Shown: piece after piece, positions 9,229 through 20,100 of the stretch | Position numbering within the stretch: position 1 is the first letter of the stretch | How the letters are laid out: each line of letters starts with the position of its first letter | Assembly (NCBI GenBank): GCA_913776245.1 | Contig: CAJYLO010000003.1 | Location: 1 to 64,000, forward strand | Direction of reading: 5' to 3' | From: an uncultured Chryseobacterium sp. | GTDB lineage: Bacteria; Bacteroidota; Bacteroidia; Flavobacteriales; Weeksellaceae | DNA length: 64,000 nt | Position numbers and translations under genes: made by a program | The notes under the pieces: generated by a model | Told to the model about the DNA's origin: nothing | Database searches by the model: none | Seen by the model: only the letters and a program-made list of their open reading frames with translations

Positions 9229-11160
9229 TTATTTATCTAACGATTCGTAGATAGAATTATTGCTTTTAAATTCTTTTACTATAGATTTTAGGACTTTTAC
9301 AATTTCCTGCTTTTCTTCTTTCCTTGAAAATTCGATAACAAGATCCGTCATTTGATCGATCTCAGCAAACTCCATCGTAGGGTCTTTAGAGATCATAATC
9401 TTTTCATGAGATGTGGGTAAGGTCTTCGTATTATCACTGAGTAATTCCTCGTATAGCTTTTCTCCCGGTCTCAGGCCCGTATAAATAATTTTTATATCCA
9501 GATCAGGCTCAAAACCGGATAGTTTTATCATTCGTTTAGCAAGTTCCAGAATCTTTACAGGATCTCCCATATCAAATACATAAATCTCACCTCCGGAACC
9601 CATAGTTCCTGCATTCAGCACCAGCTCACAAGCTTCGGCAATCGTCATAAAATACCGGACAATTTCAGGATGTGTAATGGTCACGGGACCGCCTTTTTCT
9701 ATTTGTTTACGAAAATGGGGAATTACGGAACCGTTAGAGCCAAGTACATTTCCAAAGCGTGTCGTAATAAATTTGGTGGTATTTCCTCCCACATTTTGAA
9801 GCGACTGTACAAATAATTCCGCAACACGCTTCGAAGCGCCCATCACATTGGTAGGATTTACGGCTTTATCCGTAGAAACCATCACAAACCTATTGACATT
9901 GTATTTACTCGACAGCAAAGCTATATTTTTGGTTCCTAAAACATTTACTAAAACTGCCTCGTGCGGATTATCCTCTACAAGCGGAACATGTTTGTAGGCT
10001 GCAGCGTGGTAAACCATAGAAAAGTTATACTTCGCAAATAAAGGCTCTAATCTGCTATAATTAGATATATCAGCAAGGATAAACTTAAAATTGATATGCG
10101 GATACAGCTCCCTCATCTCAAGTTCCGTATCATATAACGGCGTTTCCGACTGATCCAGAATAACAATCTGCAGAGGTTCCAGCTGGGCTACCTGTCTCAC
10201 GATCTCTCCTCCGATAGATCCTGCACCACCGGTTACGAGAATCGTTTTCTGGAAATGTCTTTTCTTTACTTCTAAATTATCCAGTTTGATCTGTTTTCTG
10301 TTCAGCAGGTCTTCAATCTGAATCGTTTTGATATTATTTATAATATCATTACTACGAAGCTTTTGCACAGATGGAGCTTTATAAATTTTCAGGTTATGTT
10401 CTAAAAACAAATTAACCCAAAAGTCAAGCTCTTCTTTCTGTAAAGCCTCTTTTATGACCAGGACACCATCAACATCATTAATCCCAGCTTCCAAGCTATG
10501 GATAAAGTCCTTTTTTGATACAATCTTTTTATCTAACAATTTAATACTTACTTTTTTGGAATTGTAAGAAATAAATCCCTTGATATCAAAAGGAAGGTTA
10601 GGATTAGAAAGAATAACCTGGGCAATTGTAACAGATGTATCATCATCCCCAAGTATGAAAATCTTCTTCCTGCTTGAACTTCTTTTGTTCTCCTTGATGA
10701 TATTGAATATGCCCTTTACACAAAGTCTGAACACAAATAAAAAAAGACAGGAAATAGCAAAATAAAGGCCCAAAAAGGGAATAAGTATAAGCTTCTTATA
10801 AAAGATGAGATAATAACTATAATTTATAATCAGTACTGTTAATACACTACTAAGGTTTGCCATAAATATCTTGAACAGATCTACAAAGGTTGAGTGCCTT
10901 ATGACACCAAGATACGTTCTGAATAAATGCATATAAAGAACATTGATTGCAATGATCGATAAGAAAACATAAAATAGCGGAAAAACATTATAATGTTTTA
11001 CATCCAGACCAAGTATAAGCAGATGTGAAACAGAAAGGGATGAGATAAGAAGCAGTACATCAATAACTAAGATAACCCATCTTGGCAAAAATTTCAGATC
11101 CGCGAGATCCAGCACATTATCATTCAATGAAAATTTCTTAGAATTTTTAACCTTGTTCAT
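9229..11160 (-). CDS. pglF: UDP-GlcNAc 4,6-dehydratase, membrane-bound (PglF/CapD/FlaA1 family)
   Basis: First enzyme of a UDP-bacillosamine-type route: oxidises and dehydrates UDP-GlcNAc to the 4-keto-6-deoxy sugar. The N-terminus has four transmembrane helices (about 30-145), then a degenerate nucleotide-binding domain (ILGDDDTS near 170) and the catalytic SDR domain starting at ILVTGGAGSIGGEIVRQ around 309. The HAAAYKHVPLVEDNP and STDKAVNPTNVMGASKR motifs are characteristic of the PglF/WbpM group. The 643-residue length matches the membrane-anchored dehydratases rather than the short FlaA1 forms. It follows pglE by 12 bases, and pglE, pglD and pglC complete the pathway. Confidence 0.9.
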   Translation of the reverse strand: MNKVKNSKKFSLNDNVLDLADLKFLPRWVILVIDVLLLISSLSVSHLLILGLDVKHYNVFPLFYVFLSIIAINVLYMHLFRTYLGVIRHSTFVDLFKIFMANLSSVLTVLIINYSYYLIFYKKLILIPFLGLYFAISCLFLFVFRLCVKGIFNIIKENKRSSSRKKIFILGDDDTSVTIAQVILSNPNLPFDIKGFISYNSKKVSIKLLDKKIVSKKDFIHSLEAGINDVDGVLVIKEALQKEELDFWVNLFLEHNLKIYKAPSVQKLRSNDIINNIKTIQIEDLLNRKQIKLDNLEVKKRHFQKTILVTGGAGSIGGEIVRQVAQLEPLQIVILDQSETPLYDTELEMRELYPHINFKFILADISNYSRLEPLFAKYNFSMVYHAAAYKHVPLVEDNPHEAVLVNVLGTKNIALLSSKYNVNRFVMVSTDKAVNPTNVMGASKRVAELFVQSLQNVGGNTTKFITTRFGNVLGSNGSVIPHFRKQIEKGGPVTITHPEIVRYFMTIAEACELVLNAGTMGSGGEIYVFDMGDPVKILELAKRMIKLSGFEPDLDIKIIYTGLRPGEKLYEELLSDNTKTLPTSHEKIMISKDPTMEFAEIDQMTDLVIEFSRKEEKQEIVKVLKSIVKEFKSNNSIYESLDK

Positions 11161-11172
11161 TTGGTTAGTAAA

Positions 11173-12306
11173 TTAAAATTCGTATTTGCTTATTACTTCA
11201 TAAATTCTGTTTTTTTCATCGTTCGTCATATTAGATCCTGAAGGCAGGCATACACCTGTATTGAATAAATCTTCAGAAACAGTTTCTCCGTAATACGGAC
11301 AATCTTTAAAAACCGGCTGAAGGTGCATAGGCTTCCATAAAGGACGTGTCTCAATATTATCCTCTGCGAAAGCTTGCATTAACTGATGATTTGTTTTAGT
11401 GGTTATTGATTTATTAATAGTAATACAGGAAAGCCAATGATTTGAAAAAAAGTCTGTATTAGCTTCCGAAAAGAGATTAACGCCTTCTATATCTGAAAAA
11501 ACCTCTCTGTAAAATTCGTGATTGGATCGTCTTTGGCGGACACGCTCATCAAGAACTTCCATCTGTCCTCTTCCAATCCCAGCGCATATATTGCTCAGTC
11601 TATAATTATAACCTATTTCCGAATGCTGATAGTGAGGAGCACTATCTCTTGCCTGAGTAGAGAGGAAAATTGTTTTTTCTTTCTGCTCTTTGGTAGAAGT
11701 TACCAAAGCTCCACCGCCAGAGGTAGTAATAATTTTATTTCCATTGAAAGAAAGAATGGCAAACTCCCCAAAAGTTCCGCACATTTTATTTTTATAGCTG
11801 GAACCAAGTGCTTCTGCACTATCTTCAACTAATGGAATTTCGTACCGGTTGCAGATTTCGGTAATCTCCTCCATCAATGCCGGCATACCGTAAAGATGGA
11901 CTACTATTACTGCTTTTGGTTTTTTATTTTTTGAGATCCTGTCCTTTATCGCTTCCTCCAAATAAATGGGAGACATATTCCAGTTAACAGGATCCGAATC
12001 TACAAAAACAGGATTGGCACCAAGATACTTGATCGGATTTGCAGATGCTGAAAACGTAAATGACTGGCATATAACATCATCACCATAACCAACCCCCAGT
12101 TGCATTAATGCTAAATGTAACGCCGCAGTTCCAGAGCTTAGAGCAGCAACAAATTTGTCTTCATTTAAAAACCTTTGTATAGCGCCTTCAAATTCATCAA
12201 CATTTTTTCCCAGAGGCGCAACCCAGTTTTGATCAAATGCCTCCTGAACATACTTCATTTCCCTTCCGCTCATATGCGGCGATGAAAGCCAGATTTTCGA
12301 TTTCAT
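11173..12306 (-). CDS. pglE: DegT/DnrJ/EryC1-family sugar aminotransferase, PglE-like
   Basis: PLP-dependent transaminase expected to put an amino group on C4 of the UDP-4-keto-6-deoxy-GlcNAc made by the adjacent dehydratase. Family signs are ALSSGTAALHLALMQLGVG for cofactor phosphate binding, EDSAEALGS, and the Schiff-base lysine in LSFNGNKIITTSGGGA. Length (377 residues) is normal. It begins MKSKIWLSSPHMSGREMKYV, the usual start for PglE/PseC-like enzymes. pglD lies 90 bases upstream and pglF 12 bases downstream. Which amino sugar is made is inferred from the four-gene context, not from residues. Confidence 0.88.
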   Translation of the reverse strand: MKSKIWLSSPHMSGREMKYVQEAFDQNWVAPLGKNVDEFEGAIQRFLNEDKFVAALSSGTAALHLALMQLGVGYGDDVICQSFTFSASANPIKYLGANPVFVDSDPVNWNMSPIYLEEAIKDRISKNKKPKAVIVVHLYGMPALMEEITEICNRYEIPLVEDSAEALGSSYKNKMCGTFGEFAILSFNGNKIITTSGGGALVTSTKEQKEKTIFLSTQARDSAPHYQHSEIGYNYRLSNICAGIGRGQMEVLDERVRQRRSNHEFYREVFSDIEGVNLFSEANTDFFSNHWLSCITINKSITTKTNHQLMQAFAEDNIETRPLWKPMHLQPVFKDCPYYGETVSEDLFNTGVCLPSGSNMTNDEKNRIYEVISKYEF

Positions 12307-12396
12307 TTATTGATTATAGTAATAAGTAGTTTATATTATAAAAAGTTTTTTACCAAACAAAGTTAAAACTATTTAACATTATTTTAGGAAAAATAT

Positions 12397-13020
12397 TTAT
12401 AAACTTTCCAGATTCATATTGATTATTCTTGCAGGACACCCCACAACAGTTGCATTATCAGGAACATCCCTTATGACAACTGCGCCTGCGCCTACTACAG
12501 CCCATTTACCGATTGTAATATTTTGCTTTATAGTTGCACCAATACCCACCTGAGCACCTTCCAACACTTTTACATTCCCGGCAAGTGATGCATTAGGAGA
12601 TATATGGACAAAATTTTCAATTTCACAGTCATGATCTATACACGCAGATGTATTTATTATACAATGATTGCCAATCTTTACCGATGAGTTAATTACTACG
12701 CCTGCCATCACTGCATTGCCAACCCCAAATTCTGTACGTTTAGAAATTATGGAAGAAGGATGGATAAGATTAAACTCGGGAGCATAGTATTTTAATGAAT
12801 TTTTTTGTCGGCTTCTATTATTTCCAAGCGCAAAAAATATGTTTTGTTTTCCCATCAGAACATCCGACTTATGAGAAACTTCATATTGAAAAATATGTTC
12901 TATATGATGATCATCATCCACAATTCCTTGTATATTATAGCCTGTTTCTTCTGCCAGTTCCACAATAACTTTTGCGTGTCCTCCTGCACCTAATATATAT
13001 ATATCCTTATTCATTATCAT
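12397..13020 (-). CDS. pglD: Sugar O/N-acyltransferase of the PglD/NeuD family
   Basis: Probable acetyl-CoA-dependent N-acetyltransferase giving UDP-N,N'-diacetylbacillosamine. The N-terminal Rossmann-like part starts DIYILGAGGHAKVIVELAEE, the classical PglD/NeuD beginning, and the rest is a left-handed beta-helix with hexapeptide repeats ending in IGKWAVVGAGAVVIRDVPDN and GCPARII. The catalytic-type His falls in INTSACIDHDCEIE. Length is 207 residues. Its start overlaps the end of pglC by 14 bases, indicating translational coupling. The predicted start MIMNKDIY could instead be the internal Met at the third codon. Confidence 0.87.
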   Translation of the reverse strand: MIMNKDIYILGAGGHAKVIVELAEETGYNIQGIVDDDHHIEHIFQYEVSHKSDVLMGKQNIFFALGNNRSRQKNSLKYYAPEFNLIHPSSIISKRTEFGVGNAVMAGVVINSSVKIGNHCIINTSACIDHDCEIENFVHISPNASLAGNVKVLEGAQVGIGATIKQNITIGKWAVVGAGAVVIRDVPDNATVVGCPARIINMNLESL

Positions 13021-13618
13021 TGCCCTTAAAACTTTCTGTTGTAGCCTTACCTGCCGTATTGATACCTTCAGATTTAATTACTTTTTTAATTGTGAGAAAA
13101 AAAATTTTAAGGTCCAAAGCCAAGCTCATATGATCTACATAATAAACATCAAAAATAAACTTTTGCTGCCAGGTTATGGCATTTCTACCATTTATCTGAG
13201 CCCAGCCGGTAATACCCGGCTTAATATTATGCCTTCTTTTCTGCTCTTCATTGTATAACTTTAAATAACCGACCAGCAAAGGTCTTGGACCTATAAAACT
13301 CATATCGCCTTTCAAAACATTAAAAAGCTGAGGAAGTTCATCCAAAGATGTTTTTCTGACAAAACTACCCATTTTGGTCAGTCTTTTTTCATCCGGCAAC
13401 AGATTTCCGTGCATATCCTTTTCATCCGTCATTGTCTTAAACTTTATGATTTGGAAGATTCTTTCGTTTTTTCCGGGACGGCTTTGAAAAAAGAAAACAT
13501 TTCTCTGATTAAAAAAGTAAAGCAGCAGAATGATCAATAAAAATAAAGGAGATAAGATCAGAATCAATAAAAAAGAAAATGTATAATCGAAAAGAGGCTT
13601 CAGAAAATTTCTGTACAT
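13007..13618 (-). CDS. pglC: Phosphoglycosyl transferase initiating the repeat unit (PglC-like)
   Basis: Monotopic phosphoglycosyl transferase that moves a sugar-1-phosphate to undecaprenyl phosphate, the committed first step of the polysaccharide. The re-entrant hydrophobic N-terminus (residues 8-35) is followed by FFFQSRPGKNERIFQIIKFK, the DEKRLTKMGSFVRKTSLDELPQ catalytic Asp-Glu region (shown here as adjoining blocks DEKRLTK and TSLDELPQL), and a PRPLLVGYLKLYNEEQKRRH segment. The tail has GINGWAQ-like GITGWAQINGRNA. With 203 residues it is of the minimal PglC type, not the long WbaP type. It is the first gene of the polysaccharide locus and lies just behind a terminator hairpin. Confidence 0.92.
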   Translation of the reverse strand: MYRNFLKPLFDYTFSFLLILILSPLFLLIILLLYFFNQRNVFFFQSRPGKNERIFQIIKFKTMTDEKDMHGNLLPDEKRLTKMGSFVRKTSLDELPQLFNVLKGDMSFIGPRPLLVGYLKLYNEEQKRRHNIKPGITGWAQINGRNAITWQQKFIFDVYYVDHMSLALDLKIFFLTIKKVIKSEGINTAGKATTESFKGNDNE

Positions 13619-13623
13619 ATCAC

Positions 13624-13650
13624 AAAAAATCCGAAATTTGAATTTCGGAT
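13624..13650 (-). terminator. Rho-independent terminator between the CTERM protein gene and pglC
   Basis: On the minus strand a 9-10 bp stem (ATCCGAAAT pairing with ATTTCGGAT, 4-base loop) is followed directly by six T residues. It ends about five bases before the pglC start codon, so transcripts reaching pglC from upstream must pass through it. Confidence 0.8.
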
Positions 13651-13659
13651 CAACTTATA

Positions 13660-13953
13660 TTAGATTAAACTTTTATTTTTTCTATGAAAATATGCCAATA
13701 GCGCTACGCTGCTAAGCAATAGCACAGGCACTAGTCCATCAATAGGAACAGGTTCACCAGGGTTTCCGGGACCTTCCTCATGTTCTCCACCTACAGGCAC
13801 GCCCGTTGCTGATTGTCCATTCTCAAATGTATTATTATCATTAGAGTTTGTATGCATATTCTGATCAGATTGCTGATCAAAAGTATTTTCCTTGAACTGT
13901 GCAGCAGACATTAAACTTATGCCTATATATAATAAGGTCAAATATTTTTTCAT
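13660..13953 (-). CDS. Small secreted protein with PID-CTERM-like sorting signal
   Basis: A 97-residue protein from the ATG at 13951-13953; an upstream in-frame ATG at 13974 would add seven residues ahead of the signal peptide. Layout: signal peptide (KKYLTLLYIGISLMSAAQ), a short polar Asn/Asp/Gln-rich linker, then GEPVPIDG, a hydrophobic helix (LVPVLLLSSVALLAYF) and a basic end HRKNKSLI. This tripartite end resembles the PEP-CTERM/PID-CTERM signals processed by exosortase-family enzymes; that match is from memory of the pattern, not a search. No exosortase gene is in the window. Its place directly ahead of the polysaccharide operon fits the known link of exosortase substrates with exopolysaccharide loci. 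Confidence 0.7.
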   Translation of the reverse strand: MKKYLTLLYIGISLMSAAQFKENTFDQQSDQNMHTNSNDNNTFENGQSATGVPVGGEHEEGPGNPGEPVPIDGLVPVLLLSSVALLAYFHRKNKSLI

Positions 13954-14072
13954 CGGTAGTTTAAAACTAAGCATATTTTTCAGGGTGTAAATATATAAAA
14001 AAATAATAGAGTTCTAAAAAATATTAACATTAAATAAAATTAACATTTTTTATTAGCATATATTTTTCTATT

Positions 14073-14170
14073 CATTAAAATGTTTCCGATAATATCATTA
14101 AACTTAGACAAATCCTGTCTGCATCAATATCCCTGATTATCCGCAGATATTATCGAAAAACATTTTAATG
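14073..14170. repeat. 98-bp imperfect palindrome with internal hairpins
   Basis: The left arm (14073-14096) and right arm (14146-14170) are inverted copies matching at almost every base apart from a short TTTCC/TTTTTC difference, giving a stem of about 24 bp. The 49-base interior contains two more small inverted repeats (AGACA/TGTCT at 14106-14120 and ATCA/TGAT at 14123-14137), so a branched fold is possible. No T-tract follows on the minus strand. It lies between the giant gene ending at 14196 and the CTERM protein gene. Confidence 0.7.
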
Positions 14171-14195
14171 GAAGTTTTTGTTAATAATTTTTTAT

Positions 14196-17100
14196 TTATT
14201 TGATAATCTTATGAGTTTTGACCTCACCAGAATTTTCAACCTTCAGTATATAAACACCTTCAACAATACCTGTCATATTAATCTTCATAACAGTATCATC
14301 TGTTTTCAATGTTTTCAAGAGTTTTCCTGAAGTATCATACATTTCAACTTTGCCCAGATGTTTACTGGAGCGAACTACATAATCCGAACCGTCTCTGTAA
14401 ACAATGAATTCAGACTTGGCAGCATCACCAGTGCCAAGAACACTGCTTTGCTTATAAACGATTTCAAATCTTGTTTCGTCCAACCCTTTACTTCCTTGGA
14501 AGCTATAGCCACTTTGTGTCAGATCTGTGTAAGTATTGGATAATTTATCATGAAGATAAATGCTTTGGCCAGATGCAAATACGCCCTCTTTATCTGATAA
14601 TATAATTTTATATGTTCCGTTCATTGAATATTTTACACCTAACGGGATTATATCTTGCTCATTCAGTATTGCCCTTGCCTGTATCTGCAATTTTTGAGTA
14701 TTCAGCTTTGAATAGAATGAGTCATCTCCTATTGTAAGCAAATCCGCATCATAATCCGCATCATAATTATTTGTAGTCTCCGGCAAATGTGCAAGGAGTA
14801 TCATATTTGATACATTTTCAGGGGAAACCAGTTTCAGCCAGTAACGATCCTTCACGGTTGAAGTTTTGTTATTGTTATAAAATACTCCCGCCGCATTACT
14901 TCGCATTGTGTTGTCAAACTTCAGTATTGCCGTATTTGGAGTAGTGCCCGTTGGCGCAGTACCTTTCATCTGTACTATAAAGCCTTGTCCGACCTTGATA
15001 TATTGCGTTGGTGTAGGGCTTCCCGTAGTGGAACCACTATCTACTCCTGTTGCAGCAACAGCTCCGGCAAGAGACAACACAGCATAATTACTTCCTGTAT
15101 AATTAGATCCGTCTTGCTTGATTTTAGGACTTGTATTGGTCCAAAACCACGCCTTTCCGTATATATTAGATCTGTTGTAGATACCACCACCCTGATCAAA
15201 ATTATAGAAAGAAATAAAATCGAGATTAGATGGATAAGGATTACCTATAAGATTATACCCGTGTTCCACAGTTCCGCCGGTTCCCGTATTCTTAGATTTT
15301 TGTATTGAAACACTAATACTATTACCATTATTTGGAACACCGATAAACTTCAGAGTATTGTCAGTTGTCAGAATTAACGGGTCTGTACCGCTGTAATAGC
15401 TGTCTTTTCCCCGAATAGCATAAGCCTTGCCCGGAACAAAATTAGCATCATTTGTTGCTAAGAATAAATCGTTTGGCTCATTGTATTGATAGATCCTGTT
15501 GTTTGGTGTGCCTTCTGAGAAACCACCGGTATCATATAAACCCGTATTTGTGCTACCTGTTGAGCTACTGGTATTACGCAAAACCTGACCTGTAACTGGC
15601 GCGCTCCAGAAAGTATAATCCATTTTACGCATCTTAACATCTCGCTTAACATAAATATTTCCGGTGTTTAAAACATTATTAACCTGCATTAGAGATGCAT
15701 CGCTTTCCATCACAAGGTTATCATTTGTCAAATTGTTGCTTATATTAATAGCATCAGTAACAGTTAATGATTTATTTGAATTGATAGTGAGCTTTCCTGT
15801 ATCTGCAATAGTAACGGCCTTTGCCAACGCATCACTGGCTATCACTACCGTTTTGCCTGCAGGGATATTAGCACACTTATTAGCATCCGGAACTACATTT
15901 GGGAACCAGTTGGAAGCGGTATTCCAGTCTGTACCTGCCCCAACATATTGATTTTTCACTCTAACAATAGAAGTGGTTACTTTTGTTTTATCACAGGTAC
16001 CTATTGACGCTTTTGCTGTGTATATAGTTGCAGTACCCGGAGCTGCATACACTGTTGCCAAATAATCTGTTCCATTATAAGGAATGGTAAGTGCAGTGTC
16101 GGAATATAAACCAGCTGTAGGCGACCAAGTTACTTTTTGAGTATCTGTAGATCCATTTAATCTAAAATCCGGTCTAGCGCTATAAGAATAAGTTACAGTT
16201 GTCGCGGAAGCTGCGGCAGAAGCTGTAACACCATCAGCTCTGTAAACAATTGTGGATTGATAGCTTGTAGGACTATTGTATTGAGTAACTGTGTTTGCAC
16301 TAACGCCAGTAATATTATTAGAAAAAGTTGTTTCTATTATAATATTGCTTGTTCCATTCCAAACAAATGGACTGCTAAACGTGTGCGTATTTGTATAACC
16401 TACTGTGGGAGTAAAATTAGCAGGAGCAACAACCTGTGTTAATCCAGTCTGAAAAGCAGACAATGTTGTTAATGCAGTTGCACCGATACTTACTTGAAAA
16501 CTATTGCAAGACGTAACGGTTGAACCCCAGTTAGATCCTAATGAAACAACAGGAAACTGAATATTATTTATCTTAGATCCAGCTACAAAACCGGCAGAAG
16601 TAAGTTCAGAAGCAAGAATAAGCATCTGCATTCTTTGTCCTCCATAATAAACAGTATATGGTGCCGGGTAAGCTGTACTAGTTGTTGTATTGTTTTGAGC
16701 AGCCTGAGTTCCGAATGCATACTGACTGGAATCGGCAACCAATCCACCAGTAGCTTTCAGCTCAACATAATCAACATCACAAGCAGAAGTAATAGCAGTA
16801 GAAGACTTCTGCGTTTCAGTTATTGCTGTAATATCAGTTGGCGCTGGTTTGATTGTCGCTGTAACTAAAAATCTGTAATCAGACTCACAAGAACCATTAT
16901 ATGCAGCAACATAATAATTAGTAGTAGCTGATAAGGTTGGTGTTGTCCAGTTGCTTGAAGTCGGCGTAGCTCCATTTACAGCCGTACCGCCAGTTGAAGT
17001 AGTATACCAGTTATATCCTGTAACGCCTGGATCTGTTGAAGTAGCTGTAAGTAGTACTGAACCTGTCCCACAATTTTCACCGTTTGTAACAGATGTGATT

Positions 17101-20100
17101 TTAGGAGGTAAGGATCCTGAAAATTCATCAGCACCAATATCCGGGGCAGTAGTAGATCTGGTTTCGCTATCAATATCTTTTGTTACAGTTGCTATTGGCG
17201 TTCCACCAGATTCCAATGACGTACAACCAGCTGTTATATGAAGATTACTCGCAGAAACAAATGGCGGAACAACATTAATTGAATTAGCGTCTTTTCCTGT
17301 TGCAGTTTGCCAATTAGCCAAAGTAGTTTGCGTTCCACCAAGATAGCCTATAGCTCCGACAGAATAATAATCATTATAATTAATATTTGTATACGCTGTA
17401 TTAGCTGCTAATGAATAAACAGAATATTTATTTCCCGTGGTGGCATAATTATAGAAAATATTATTTCTGACATCCATATTGGTAACCCCAGAACTTACCA
17501 ACAAAGCAGTATTAGCTGCAGTAGCTTCGGTCTGAGTAGAGGAGTTTATAGAAACAGTATTATGATAAATATTATATCCTCCACCTGATCCTGCCCAGAT
17601 ACCAATCGCAGCAAAATAACCTGTGAAACCGATCCCTTTTACATCATAAATAAAATTATTGTAAACTGAAATGTTAGAAGCAGAATTTGTAGAGCCAAGA
17701 TATATACCTGTTCCTGCATAACCTGTACTATTGTCATTATTTGTAACATTGGAAATTGTATTCCCGAAAATGGCACCATTGCTTATTGTTCCATAACCCT
17801 CTATCCCTAAAACGGAAGTACTGTTAGCATTAGTCGCAAATATTCCTGCTACCGTATTATTGCTAATAATGAAATCTTTCGCATTATAAAGATCAATACC
17901 AATTACATGAGCTCTATTATTAGTAGCAGAGCCAATTGTATTACCAGTTATAGTCCATCCCGTATCTAAAGAGGTTGCATTACCGTAATTAGAAATTCCA
18001 TATAAAGCTCCTGTAATGGCACAGTTCTGAACAGTATTATAAGCATTGTCTGTTTCTGATGCCGTGTTAATATCTGTTGTACTAGATGAGCCAATAGCTG
18101 CGGCAGTTGTAGTACGGGAATTACCGCTGACTATGGTATTTTTAATTGTATTATAAGTCGCTCCATTACTCGCAGATGCAGTGGCAATCCATACTACTGA
18201 TGATGATGTCCCGGTACTACCATTAGAAATTGTCAAATTTTTCGTAGTACCTCCAGCCGTATTGCTACCATCAATTATTACATAATCTGCTCCATTAAGT
18301 TTTATGATAGCGGCAGTACTGCTTCCCGATATTGTTGGTGATACACCTGTAGCTGGTTTTATTGTAAGCGTATTAGTCGCACTTGCTCCCGTAAGTGAAT
18401 TAATTGTAATTGGGAATGTTTCGCTTGCTGAATATGTAGTATCTGTTAAACTAAAAACAGTTGCACCACATAATCCATTCGTGTTGGCAGCGGCAACTGC
18501 AGCAGTAAGGGTAGTAAAGTCTTTACCTACACCCACTGTGTAAGTTCCCGACAATGACGTTTGAAAAGTTGCACTTGTATTACTGTCATTAGAAGGTTTT
18601 CCGTCCGTCACTCCGTTCGGAAGACTTGTAGCGGCAGTTATTGCGAAGCTGTACCCAATGAAATTAAAGGTTCCTACCACAACATCTAAGGTTGCACCAC
18701 TTGCCAATGAGCCACTCCAGTTATAAACTGTTGATGAACCTCCATTTACAGACCAAGTAATTTTAGCTGATGTTAACGTTGCTGTCCCATAATTCTTGAG
18801 TGTAACTGTAACATTTCTTGTTCCCGGACAGGTAATACCCGAAGTAGGTATTGCAGAAATACCAGCATCATTCGCTACAGGAGGAATTGTAATCTCATCA
18901 GCTCCCATATCAGGCGTTGTTCCTCTGGCATCCCCATCAATATCCGTTGTAACTCCTAAATTTGCTCCCTTACTTTCTACATTTGCAATTTCAGTAGATC
19001 CTGAATTAAGATGCAGATCGGTAGCACTTGTAAAAGGTGCTGCATTTGTAGATGCATAAGAAGCGTTATCGTTAGTCGTACTACCGATAGTTGTGGTGTA
19101 AGCTCGTGAATTGGTTGTTGGTGTAGTTGCAGATGTGCTAAAGTTAGCCGCTAAATAAAAGCCCGAGCCAGCAGTTGTTCCAACCTGTAAAATACCTTGT
19201 CTCGCAGTATCTGTTCCCGAATAATATGCATTATTGTTTAAAGTAGTTCCAGTTACACTAGAACCCAAGAATAATGATGAGTGTGAAATACTTGTTGTAC
19301 CACCAGTAATTGTATTGGATAATATGTTATTCCTAATATCATTATTAGAAGTATTAACAGCCAAAGCAAAACTGGAAAGACTACTTGTTGCTGTACCTGG
19401 CATCAACCCCGAGAGATTAACACTGTTATGATAAATTTTATGTCCGGTTCCTCCATAAACTAAGATCCCGACAGGACTATAATAGTAAGAAAAAGCAGCA
19501 CCTCCTGTCATATTGTGCGTTACGTCTCTTACAAAATTATTTTGCACAGTAACAGCATTACCTCCAATTAAGGTTATCCCATGAACACCGTACGTACTTG
19601 TAGAATTATTATAGATGGTAGAAATTATGTTTTTCTCTATTAAACCGCTTGTTGCCGAAGAGTTATAAGTAATTCCTGTAACCGGAGTACCAGCTGAGGT
19701 TGTAGAATAGCCTTGAACTCCTGTAATTGTATTACCGGATGTCGTAGTAGTAGAAGCAATCGCCGCATTACTTCCAATATAGATTCCTACAACATTATTT
19801 GAGTTTCCAGATCCATTTTGAATAACATTTGAAACTGAGTTCTTGCTGATACTTGCAGATGTGGCAATAATATCATATAATTCGATTCCTGTTATAAGTG
19901 TTCCTACATAAGATTGTACACTTTGAATTGTATTATTAGCAATTGATGGTGCGGTTGCTCCCTGAATATATATACCTTTAGTGTAAACGGTTGTAGAAGG
20001 TGTAGTTCCTGTAGCTCCTATTGTATTATTATTTACTGATAGATTATTGAACACCGTTGCAGCAGCACCATTCAGAACAATACCTCTTGCCGCTTGATTT

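Noticed and set aside
14073-14170. tRNA-like cloverleaf
   Set aside because: The branched fold lacks a 7-bp acceptor stem, CCA end, T-loop sequence and anticodon arm; the main stem is 24 bp.
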